Shown one piece after another: positions 49,001 to 59,457 of a stretch of DNA of 64,000 nt. The first letter of the stretch is position 1. Every line of letters begins with the position of its first letter. The notes under the pieces are model-generated. The model was not told where the DNA came from. It saw only the letters and a program-made list of their open reading frames with translations, and ran no database searches. Source of the DNA: Stereum hirsutum FP-91666 SS1 (lineage: Eukaryota; Basidiomycota; Agaricomycetes; Russulales; Stereaceae); contig NW_006763134.1 in assembly GCF_000264905.1 (NCBI RefSeq), forward strand, positions 2,332,580-2,396,579, given 5' to 3'. The position numbers were made by a program, and so were the translations under genes.

Positions 49001-50589
49001 TTTATTCATGCACATCCTTCCCCCTTCTCGACTTCTTGATTCCGATTCTGGGATTGCACGAATCAATTGTGACATGAGCTTAGGACACGAAGGTGTTCGC
49101 TTCTCGTTGGGCTGCATGCTTATGTCCGTATGAGTGCTTGCCAGTGACGCACAGATCTCAGGATTTACTACTTAGTCCCTAGTTGTAGTATCACTCGAGT
49201 CTCCGGTCGATAAAGTTGACTCGAGATAAATGTACCGGAGTACAGTGGCTGAGAGGGTGTTGATTGTCGTGTATATTGAATTCTATATTTCCTGCACTCA
49301 CAATCTAACTCACGATCATAGAGTGAGATTAAGATATTAGTTCATCTGACTGAGATCCCTAACCTTCCATCGAAAACCAAGCAACATACTTGCGCTCCGA
49401 AGTATCCCATTAAATCATCAACAGTAGTACTGTCAAAACAAGAAACATGTCGTTGAGGTTTCAGCAACGGAAAACGTGAGCTATGAGGGGCGGAAACCGA
49501 TGATAAGTAAGTATACGGTGCCGCTGATACTCCGAACTAGAGATTTATTTACAACTTACTTATACCAAATTGGCCATGCGGGTGCCGAAGGCGATACTTG
49601 ACGAACACATTCAAGCGGGCGTCGATTAGTACTTTCACAGAAACACATAAGAGGGGCTCGAGAGGGACGCACGTACTTATTATCGACGTGTAGAAGTAAG
49701 TAGCTTGATCGACGTGCTCTGCTCTGCTCTTCTCGCTCGCGCCGTGCTTCGTTCTTGGAGAATCCCCAACCCACCTTCCTCCAAGGACCAAGAATCGAAA
49801 ATCTTCTTCCCCGTTCCACCCTCTCTCGAAACTTGCAGATCAGGCAGTCCAGTTCGCGCAGGATACACTCCGAATGTTTTGATACATAGTCGTAAGTACT
49901 ATAGCCAGTCGAGTGTCCGTGGAAAGCGGTGATACTTGGGTAATTTAAATATGTCTGCGTCCTTGAGCTAGATGCACCAGAGAATTTCCACCAAGGAGCT
50001 TCAGAACTTCACTCGCAAGTCGATGTCCGGGTCGCCAAATGATCCAGATGAGAAAGCATTAAAACGACGAACATTTCCAGGGTGGGACAGAGCAAGGCGC
50101 AGAGCTGCACGAGTACTAGGATCAAGGACGACGACATGTGTTGAGTCCAGGTGCTGAAGACACTAAGTAGCATGCAAGTCGCGCACCAAGTCTATAGGAT
50201 GGAGATCGTGGTGTGGTTGTATATGCCAGCGGCACGGCGTAGTCCATGAATATCGCCAGAAACTTTCCTGTCAATGATGGCCACGCGAGTCTCGAAAGAC
50301 GAGATGCGTCCCCGGCGACCTACTACTTCAAGTTACGAAAGCAGCGGTTTTACTTGTGACGATGTGGCGTCGGATATGTCAGTCATAAGTCCAGTGAGCT
50401 GGGCGAAAGGCAGTCTGTAGAAGGTTGCAATCAATAATCGCTGGACCAGAACAGGGGGAAACATTGCTGTCGTGGTTTGGTCATACTCGTAAAGTCAACC
50501 AGAGTCGACGCCGCCATTCGAGAAAGATTCGGTGTTTAACAGGGCCTATCCATCCATAGTATGAGCCCGCCCTGATCACAGAGTCCTCA
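49001..50589. other. Downstream flank of NLR copy 1
   Basis: The first ~560 bp is duplicated beside NLR copy 2. The remaining kilobase has no recognised gene; short frames at 49556-49819 (-) and 49972-50157 (+) lack motifs. Confidence 0.5.
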
Positions 50590-51750
50590 GGTCTGTCTGA
50601 GGCCCGAGCTTTCAGTCCCAATTGGCGCTCAAATAAAGCACGGAGGGACAATGACGAAGAGACGAAAAGGCAGTCACAGCGATGAAGACTTCTTCTTCGT
50701 GCGAGACCAAGTCGGTGTTATAGTCCCTCGGCCGATACCACCCATCCAGTATTTCAGTACCAGTATACAGTATTCGAGATCCCAGGGAGAGTACGCAAAG
50801 CCCCCGTTGGAGCATTCGATGAAGTTGGAAAGATTGAGGATTCGGAGATTTCGACCGTGTAATAGGCAGAGCTGAGCGGCAAACGCTGATCAGACGACAA
50901 TATATACAGTCTACTGCCAGAAAAAATACGTACTCAGAACAGGACGCGAAGGTTAGGAACGACGGTCCGATAGGTCGAGGTAGGTGGGATGTGATGACGT
51001 ACGACGAAGAGCGCAGAGGAAAACAAGGAGTTCCAGGACTGAGGGATGCGCGAGCGAACGTGACTGGTAAAAGTTAGATAAATGCCACAGAGGTGGATGC
51101 AGAACTGAAAGCTGAGAACGCAGAGCAAATGAACACGACGAGGGATAGCGACTCATGAGCGCAGGAATAGGGCCTGACGACCGTCGACCTTCAGAGCCTC
51201 AAGGCCTCATATGCGCCCACCGAGTCTGATTCCTATTCCCATCCCATCTTCATCTCCGCCACGCCCGACGCACACAGATTTCTAAAGAGCAATCAGCACA
51301 AACGACCGCCCAGATAGAGATAGATAGAGGGGACGAGATAGAGTTGGTGGGGAGCAGATCGATACAAGATCGATATCGAGGTCGAGCGAAACCGAAGGAG
51401 GTGCGCCTGTTGCTATTCCTGATCTTCCGTGGTGGTCACTGGTGGGCGGTGCGGATTAGGTGGTAATTGAGGAAGACCGGATGTGTGGGCGTTGGGGACC
51501 TTATCGGCAATGTGTTCTCGAGGACGATGTCGGTGGGTGGCGGGAGAGGGAGATCGGATGACGTGGCCCGGTGCATCCTCTCATGCCCATGCTCATATGG
51601 CCACCGATACAGTATCCTACATAGAGCAATGGCTGGCAATAGTAGCCTTTGTAGGTGCACGTACCAGAGCAGACTTCCACCTGAGACGGCGATCGAGCAT
51701 ATGTTGAACAATGGGTCGGACCCGGATCGAGCACATAATTCATAGGCCGT
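50590..51750 (+). repeat. Dispersed repeat copy R2 (HMG upstream region only)
   Basis: R2 matches the reverse complement of 57.78-56.54 kb (R3) and the first half of R1. Anchors: gagaccaagtcggtgttatagtccctcgg (shortened forms in R1), aggttaggaacgacggtccga, the gaccgtcgacctt block, and tgtgttctcgaggacgatg. After ~51.75 kb similarity is lost, and no HMG gene fragment follows. Confidence 0.82.
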
Positions 51751-52680
51751 GAACTTTGAACTCAGTACATCTGTACATCTGTGCCTCTTCTTACGACACA
51801 GCGGTCCAAACAAACAAAGCCCAATCCAATTCAAAACATCGGATGAGTACGACACATGCAGGCATGACACATAACTTAGCTAGTAAAACAGCATACGACA
51901 TACAACATGATTCAGGACTCGGATAGCATATACACAGCGAATCGATTGGTTTCACATAACACTGGATAGTTCAGATTGTCCGAGATAGAGATGGAGAGGG
52001 ACTCATACGAGAAGACGCGACACGACGAAACACAACACCACTTAACACACAACACCCGTTAACGCACAACAAAGGATCCTAATCATACAAGTACACCCAC
52101 ATCCACATCCACATCCACATCCACATCCACATCCACATCCACCGGAGATAGAAATGAGCGGAGATCTGGATAGAAATAACAGAGATAGCAGAGAGAGGGA
52201 GAAAAAAGAAATACAACATGTATAGTTGCATATTGAGTATATTCCGCGTGTTCAGACAGATGAGATAGAGAGGATAGCAGTGCACTGTGCGTTTGTGTAT
52301 CCGGCGAGAGAGAGAAAAAAAAGATAGAATGAAAGGAAGGAAGAACGTTTCCGGACGTGTACGACGTGGGGAAAGAAATTTGAAAGCATGGGAGAGCAAA
52401 AAGAAAAAGCAAGAGGCATAAGACGCATCGTGTACGCGAAGGAAAATGAAAAGGAAGAGGAAAGGAAGACGCATACGATAGATAGACCGACAGAGAAGAA
52501 AAAAAGGACATCCCATCCCGCCACCTTCACCGAAGGGCGGGGGTGGGTGTATAGTTAGAAGTTAGAAGTACAACAAGCGGTCCTTGTTCCAGTTTAAATA
52601 TCCAGAACGAAAAAAAAGAAGAAAGAAAAGAGAAAAGAGAAAATCTCGCCACCATTCCCGCCTTTACCACCATTGGAAAC
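51751..52680. other. 3' flank of the HMG-box gene
   Basis: No gene recognised. It contains a hexanucleotide microsatellite and purine-rich DNA. Open minus-strand frames at 52083-52530 are Phe/Ser-rich readings of this low-complexity sequence and not supported. Confidence 0.5.
52096..52141. repeat. CATCCA hexanucleotide microsatellite
   Basis: About seven and a half units of acatcc(acatcc). The same hexamer, as gtggat on this strand, recurs inside exon 1 of the HMG-box gene at 55035-55069. Confidence 0.95.
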
Positions 52681-55600
52681 TCACACCCCCCACCCCGCAT
52701 CCAGTTGATACGCACCATGGCCATAAGGCCCATCCACCTCGCCCTCAGATCCCTGCATGCTTACATACCCATTCCCCCACACATCCGGCACGGCCTGCCC
52801 CTCTCCTTGCAGCCCATATCCGTACCCATACCCATACTGACCCTGACTCTGCGAACACGCCTCTGCACCCCACCCGCCCTGACTCGCATACCCGTTCGTA
52901 GCCGCACTCGAAGGTGCAGTGAAAGGCGGATACGGAAATGGCTCAGGCGACGACTCCTCCGGCGACGAAGCGGAATAATATAAATCGGGCGTCATCGACG
53001 GGCGGGCGTTTGCGTACTGGGCGGCGTCGGCTGTGGCGTTTGCGAGTGCGAAAGCTGCGTCGGTAGTATTGCCAAAGGCGGAAGAGCTAGAGGATGCGTC
53101 GGGGGAGAAGAAGGCCGCGTTCGCGGTCGCGTAGGTCGAAGTGCCGTATGTTCCTTGTCCTTGTCCTTGTCCTTGTTGCGTCGTGGCGGGAGCAGGGCTA
53201 GACGCTTGTCCAGCCCAACCCGTCAAAGTCGAATACGTCGACAACGGTGGCCTGGATGTGGTGATGTTATCCTGGACCTGGACGTAGGGTGTGGCGGTGA
53301 CGGTGGCGTATGGTTGATTCGTGGTGTAAGAGTTATGCTGTGGAATCTAGAGGATATACGGCAATGCGAATAGATCGTCAGCGTCCATCCAAACAAAAGA
53401 AAATATAGTCTGGAAGAGGAAGAGGAATTGGAGATAGTTCGCATACCTCGTTCCACGTATAACCCTGCGCATACATCTGGCTCTGACCGACCTGACCAGC
53501 CTGTATCTGCATCTGCATCTGCCCATTCTCATATACCGGCACCTGAGCCTGAATCGAATCGACAGATCCTCGTCGCATGTACATGGCCGTCAGTGGCACT
53601 TGAGGCTGCTCTTGTGGGACTTGTGCTTGGGACTGTTCGTCTTGTACTTGTGCTTCGGCTTCGGCTTTGGCTTGTGCGTTCGAGTTCGAATTCGCCGACG
53701 GCTGATGCCCTTCCTCGAAAGCGACAGAAGGCGATCGCTCCCTCTTCACCTCCCTGCTTTCCCTTTCTCCCCCGTTCACTCCATCTACTCCATCCACCTC
53801 AACGACTCCTCCATCCCTCTCAACCTCCCACTCCCAGATCGCCCTCTCCAACTCCCCACCTTTCAATCCTCGATGGATAAAAGAGGCGATCTGTTCGCAG
53901 CGTTCGTCGCGACGGGTGTGCGAGGCTGCGGTCGAGGCTGCAGTTGGGGGGTTGGAGTGTTGGTTTGATTTAGTGTGGGGATGGGGATGGGGATGGGTGG
54001 GGGGTTTCGTAGTTAATGCCGGGGGAAGACTTGTGGTAGAGTGGGCGTGGGCGTGGTCGTCGTTGGCGGCGGGGTTCTCAGGAGCGGGAGACGATGTTTC
54101 TATCTCAATCGAGGGCTCGACATTGGCGGTGGCGGTGGCGACATCGTCCTTCCGTGCTCTCGTCCTCGCCCGTGCACTCTCGTCTTCGTCCTCCCCATTC
54201 TCCGCATCTGCGTCATCCGCATGATGTGCGTCTGAATATGCTTCGATCTCTTCACCCCTCTTACGTTTCTTGCCCTTCCCTTTCGCGCCCTTCCCTTGCG
54301 CGCCCTTAGCCTTCCCACCTTTACCCTTCTTCTTCTTTGGCATCGCACTACTACTCCCGCCCTCATCCACACCAACGCCCCCCCAATCCCATTCCCCCTG
54401 CTGCCCATTCTCTCCCCCATTCCCTTCGGCGTGCATACTATTCAAAGACATCGACATGGACAAAGCAGAGGCCGCAGCGGCTTTATTATCACCAGGCGAA
54501 AACCTCCAATGCGGATATCGCGCCCGATGCGCCTCCAGCGCGTCTGCGGCTTTGGCGTCCCAGATCGCGCGTTCGTGAGGGGGGAGTTTCTTCCATACGT
54601 GGCCTGTTGGACGAAGGACGAGGAGAAAAAGATAGCGTGAGTTTCGATCTGGGACTCGGTCGAGGAAGAGGATAAACGAATCGCGAAACGACAGTTTGGG
54701 ATGTAAAGTGGAAGAAGCGCAAAGCCAGTGCCACCACCCCCCTCACGGTCCCCAAAACGCCAACAACGCCACAAAGACTACCATAAGAAACGCCACCAAG
54801 AAACACCACCACAAAACCACCCAAAAAAACGCCGCCTAAAAACATGAAAAAAAAAACTCACCGCATATCTTACTCAACGAACTATGTCTCCCCTCGATCC
54901 TCCCCGGAATCGCACGGGACTTGATGAACGAACTCCGGAAAATGATGAACGCGTTCGGCGGACGGGGGATGTAGCCGTCGTCGCGGGGGGGTTTTTTCGT
55001 GCGGGGGCGGGGGCGGGATTGGGGTTGGGGTTGCGTGGATGTGGATGTGGATGTGGATGTGGATGTGGTTTGAGTTTGAGTTTCGGTTGATTGGGATGGA
55101 GGAGGGTTTGGGTTGGAGGGTGAGGAAGAGGAAGAGGGTGGAGGGGGAGCAGGGGAAAGCCGGGCGACTACAGCCTGAGCAGAAGATAGAGCGGGAGAGT
55201 TGGACGTAGGTACCGCGGTATGTTGACCCTGCGGAACAGCGAACGCGAAAGAAGGCGATGCATGAGAATGATCGGGCGACACGGGCGACATCATCGGTGA
55301 AGGGCTCGCGTAAAACTCGGAGAATGAAGAGGTTGCGCCGGGTGTGGATGGCGAGAGCGTGAGCATCGATGAAGATGCGGGGAAAGAGTACGCGTGGTTG
55401 TGGTTGTGGCTGGATGGAGAGGGCGAATAGTTATTGTTGGATGTGATGACCTCGAATTGGCCATACGCGTATCCGTGTCCATATCCATAACCGTGACTCG
55501 ACGCGTCGCGAGAGGGTGTCGCGATAGTCAGAGGCGCGTTATGTTGTTGTTGTTGGTTGTAGTTTGTGTTATTATTATTGTTACTGATGTAACTGCCGTC

Positions 55601-55843
55601 GTTGACATGTTGTGTCTCGTTATCGATAGTGTTGATGAAGGTGTACTCCATCTGCCCCCTCGGTCTCTCCACGAGCGGAGGCATATCGCTCTCCGACCCG
55701 TCGACGTCTAATCCCTTGACCGATGTGGAGTTGAATCCGGATATGAATGCGGATGTGGATGGGGGAGGAGGTAGGTTGGAGAAGTTGAAGAAGATGGAGG
55801 GAGGACAGTGAGAGATGGGCGGCCGATCGACGAGCGGAGGCAT
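52681..55843 (-). CDS. HMG-box transcription factor
   Basis: Three exons on the minus strand (54862-55843, 53447-54603, 52681-53346) close in frame to 934 residues. Two similar starts, MPPLVDRP and MPPLVERP, lie 53 residues apart at the N-terminus. Residues ~70-285 are low-complexity: Asn/Gln runs, YGYGHGYAYG, and a Thr-Ser run. The HMG domain (~290-365) is split by an intron: YIPRPPNAFIIFRSSFIKSR, then SLSKICG|HVWKKLPPHERAIW and LEAHRARYPHWRFSP. This is the fungal MATA_HMG/sequence-specific class (RPPNAF start) seen in mating-type and pheromone-response regulators. A basic GKGKKRKR stretch after the box is a likely nuclear signal; the rest is disordered, with a Tyr/Gly/Gln-rich tail ending in GAYQLDAGWGV. 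Targets are unknown. The first intron (258 bp) is long for this window. Confidence 0.9.
55035..55069 (-). repeat. Hexanucleotide repeat coding for Thr-Ser dipeptides
   Basis: GTGGAT units on the plus strand translate on the minus strand as alternating Thr-Ser just before the HMG domain. Length polymorphism would alter the protein without frameshift, since the unit is 6 bp. Confidence 0.9.
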
Positions 55844-58323
55844 TTCTTCTGTGGTTCGAGCGTGGGAAAATGGGTTCGGTTGGTGTCAGCGTCCGTGTTG
55901 GGCACAATAGACCACGAACAATGGCATGAAGGAGAACAAGAAGACGAGAGAGGAACAAGGACGAAGATAAAAAGAAGAAAAGAGACGGGAGAAAAGGACT
56001 GGGCAAAGACGGCGTGATAAAAACGAGGGCGGATGTATAGCCACACCGGCAACAAAACACGCACCGTGGTCATAGCCTGCGTGGATCTGCGCACGCGCAT
56101 TGTTGGCGGTGAGGGAGAGTGCGAGCATGTCGACAATGCAAAAAACCTCGAACGCGATCTCTCGTTCGAACCCAAATCGATCTGATCTCGGCCTTATCTT
56201 TCTACTACTAAACAAAAAGTATTTACCAAATTACCAAGGACACCGCCTATAGCACCGCACAGAGCTACGGGGCGGGGGGACAAAGGAGAGGGGAAGGAAA
56301 GGAGGAGGGAAGGAAGGAGGGCGAAAGGAGAGCGGTTTAGAAGGGGCAGGCGCTGGGACGCCCTCACGGAGGTGCATTGTGCCAGGAATGGAAGGTCCCT
56401 CGCCTGTCTGTGAATCCCTTCCCCTTTCGGACGACCGGCGACTTCCCTCGGCACACCGCCTTCTCCTCATCCTCACATTCGTCCATCCTCTGCTATGCGT
56501 GCAATTTGCTGCTGCTGCCAGTCTCTGCTCTATGTCTGATACTGTAACGTCGGCCGTGCTGAGCATATGCATAAGAGGATGCAACGAGCCACGTCATCCG
56601 ATCTCTTTCTCCCGCCACCCACCGACATCGTCCTCGAGAACACACTCAGTCCAGATAAGGCCCCCTTCGCCCACCCATCCGGTTCTCCTCAATTGCCGTC
56701 TAATTTGCACTGCCCACCACCACGGAAGATCAGAAATAGCAACAGGCGCACCTTGTTCAGTTTCACTCGACGTCGGTATTGCGTGATGCTGCATGTGCTC
56801 CCTCAACTCTATCTCGTCCTCTCTAATCTATCTCTATCTGGGTCATCGTTTGTGATGATAGCCCTTTAAAGATTCTGGGTACATGCGTCGTCGGGCGTGG
56901 CGGAGATGAAGATGGGATGGGAATACGAATCAGACGAGCTGGGCGCATATGAGGCCTTGAGGCTTTGAAGGTCGATGGTCGTCAGGCCCTACATACTTAT
57001 TCCTGCGCTCATGAGTCGCTATCCCTCGTCGTGTTCATTTACTCTGTGTTCTCAGTTTTGAGTTCTGCAGCTAGGTCCGTTGCGTTCATCTATCCTTGTC
57101 ATGTTGCTCGCGATGCGCGTCTCCACGTCCTCGAATTCCTTGTTTCCTCCCTTGCGCTCCTCGTCCAACGTCATCTCACCCCACCTTACCTTGTCCTATC
57201 GGACCGTCGTTCCTAATCCCGCGTCCGATTCAGACTTGGACTCGTTTCTGGCAGTAGAGTGTTTATATCGTCCTCTGATCAGCCTTCGCCGCTCATCTCT
57301 GCCTATCAGACGGGCGAAATCTCCGTATCCTCAATCTTGGCGTCCTTGACGAGTGTTCCAACGGGGATTCTGCCTACTCTCTCTGGGATCTCGAATACTG
57401 GGTGCAGGATAGTGTATACTGTGTACTGAACACATAGACTATACAGTGTATCGTCTGAATCTTGATCAGCGTTCTACCTCTTGCCTCTGAATCTGCCTGT
57501 TACACGGACGAAATCTTCGAATCCTCAATATTTAATCTCGGCGTCTTGGACGAGCGCTCTAACGGTAGTCTGCTCACTCTTTTGAATGTACATGTTTGGA
57601 TGTGGAACGGTCGAATACTCAATACTGTAATACTGTGTGAGTGCACAAGCTGTCGGCCGAGGGACTATAACGCCGACCTGGTCTCGCACGAAGAAGTCGT
57701 CTTCACTACTGGCAACTGTCTTTTCCTCTCTTCGTCATCATCTTCGAGCGCCAACTGGGCCTGGGACCGAAATCCAACGTGGGCGGACGATGCAAGTCTA
57801 AGTGTGGAGGTGAGCTAGTGTCTAAAATCGAAGCTGGCTCGCACTACGGACAGTTTATATTTCCTAACTTCCGATCGTTCTTCGAGTATCCCTACTGCTA
57901 CCGGACGGCGTCGGCTCTGACTGACTTCAGGTTTGCGAGTATGGGCTCACCGTTTCTTCCTATCCATCGATCATACCTCGCCACCTCCTACAGAATATTT
58001 TTTCCCGCAGCTCACCAGACTTGTGGCCCAGGGTAAGCTACTCACTGTGGTTAGCACATTCGACGCGGCATCGTCACTTGATGAGTGATAGGTCTTCGGG
58101 GACGCACCTTTCAAAGCTCGCGTGAGCGGAGGGAACGTTTCTGGTGATATTCAAGTTCGTGGACTTTTCGCTACTGGCGTAACCGCACCACAATCTTCAT
58201 ATTATACAGACTCGGTGCCGGGGCGCACGAATTGCATACTGATGTCTCCAGCATCTGTCGTCCATGCCAATGATGCCTTTCATATCAGTACTCGTGCAGC
58301 GCTGCGCCTTGCTCTATCCCACA
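55844..58323. other. HMG-gene promoter region and repeat R3
   Basis: From 55.85 to 57.78 kb the DNA is homologous to R1 (entirely) and R2 (distal half). No intact gene recognised. Between 57.8 and 58.3 kb short protein-like patches occur (VFGDAPFKARVSGGNVSGDI near 58.1 kb), but no gene model was built. Confidence 0.5.
56540..57780 (-). repeat. Dispersed repeat copy R3 (upstream of intact HMG gene)
   Basis: Reverse-complement counterpart of R2 (50590-51750) and of the first half of R1 (from 39700). It is the copy still attached to a full-length HMG-box gene and so is the likely source. Confidence 0.82.
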
Positions 58324-58730
58324 ATGGCTGTCGTCAGTGTCTTCTCGTTTGGCTCATTTGGGGACATTGTCGCCGTCGTCCGACTTGCGGATTACGTTCG
58401 AAAGCTGTTTGGTGACTTGGTGAATGCTCTGGCGCGTCGGAAGAATGAGTATCAGCAGTTAATTTCGGAGCTAAGCACTTCACGATCATTCTCTCCGTAT
58501 TTTTCACTTCTCCATCATTGTCATTGACACAACGCCTCACAGTCTAAGAACGTATTCCATGAACATTTGCCTGGCTACTATAAAACTATGCATCGAAAGC
58601 TATGAGAGTATTATACGCGATCTGGACGGGTCACGGCGAGATCTGCGAGTTGCGAGGGAGGGCGGAACGGAGAGGACGATGTTTGGCTCTTGGAGGAAGG
58701 TCGATCGAGAGTTCTGTAAGAACGACTAAC
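58324..58730 (+). CDS. Short protein with fungal NLR-associated N-terminal-like helix region
   Basis: The ATG at 58324 opens MAVVSVFSFGSFGDIVAVVR followed by LADYVRKLFGDL. It splices (gtattt near 58.50 kb to cag near 58.54 kb) to NICLATIKLCIESYESIIRD and REGGTERTMFGSWRKVDREF, stopping at 58728-58730, ~120 residues. The pattern 'FSFG..GDI.A...LA..V...F' followed by a helix with 'W+K' resembles the N-terminal region of fungal proteins with a ubiquitin-like domain (family members usually begin MSFGF.VGDFIAV) and of some NACHT proteins. Those normally continue for hundreds of residues, so this is truncated, a fragment, or spliced differently. It lies between the HMG region and NLR copy 2. Family assignment is by eye and tentative. 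Confidence 0.4.
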
Positions 58731-59457
58731 TCATTGCAGCACAGCGCGAGCTCGCAGTGAATCAGGCTACGTCTAGACGTTGATAATACTGTACGTTGCA
58801 TCCCTCTTACTTATGTGTTGCTGGAAAACCATTGACGTCCGCACGATGTATTCGTCAAGTAAATATCACCGTCACGACTCACCGTACGATATAAGTAAGT
58901 CTCTAGCTCGGAGTATCAGCGGCACCGTATACCTAACCATCATTAGTTTCTGCCCCTCGTAGCTCACATTTTCTGTTGCTGAGAACTCAATGACAGGGTT
59001 CTTCTCCCGACTGTACCAGTATTGATAATTTAATGGGATACTTCGAAGCGTATGTTGCTTGGTTTTCGATCGAAGGGTGGGAATCTCAGTCAGATGGACT
59101 ACTTCAGTAAGCACACTACTTCCTTCTATGACAGTAATCTCACTCTGTGATCGTGAGGCAAGACTGTGAGTGAGTACTAGGAAATATCGAATCAAGGTTA
59201 CACGACAATCAACATCCTCTCAGCCTATGTAATTTGGTACATTTGCTTCAAGCCAACTTCTTTGACCAGACACTCGAGTGATACAACTAAGGACTGAATA
59301 GTATTCCCAGAGGTCGACGCGTCACACACACATCGACATCAGTATGCAGCCCAACGAGAGGCAAACACCTTCGTATCCTGAAGCGCACATCACGACACAT
59401 TCACTCGTAGGATCGGAATCAAGAAGTGAAGAAAGGGGAAGAAGGTGCGTGAGTAGA
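58731..59457. other. 3' flank of NLR copy 2
   Basis: From ~58.87 kb to 59.46 kb this is the inverted counterpart of 49.0-49.56 kb. A minus-strand frame at 58872-59195 (107 codons, ending ARDLLISYGES) is open here but interrupted in the left-arm copy, so it is not supported as a gene. Confidence 0.55.

Larger units (their letters stand above)
44835..49560 (+). repeat. Left arm of inverted duplication (NLR plus 3' flank)
   Basis: The NLR gene and ~560 bp of its 3' flank match the reverse complement of 58870-64000. Flank anchors: gggtgttgattgtcgtgta / ggatgttgattgtcgtgta, gaaaaccaagcaacatac, gaagtatcccattaaat, and acggtgccgctgatactcc. Confidence 0.88.

Noticed and set aside
52083..52530. Minus-strand frames of 142-145 codons rich in Phe, Leu and Ser
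   Set aside because: They read through purine-rich low-complexity DNA and the CATCCA microsatellite just 3' of the HMG gene. No motif.
39700..57780. R1-R3 as copies of a transposon
   Set aside because: No terminal inverted repeats, transposase or reverse transcriptase were seen, and R3 is continuous with the HMG gene. Promoter-region duplication is simpler.
58872..59195. 107-codon frame beside NLR copy 2 as a conserved gene
   Set aside because: The homologous sequence in the left arm (49.2-49.6 kb) is interrupted by stops and indels, so the frame is not conserved.
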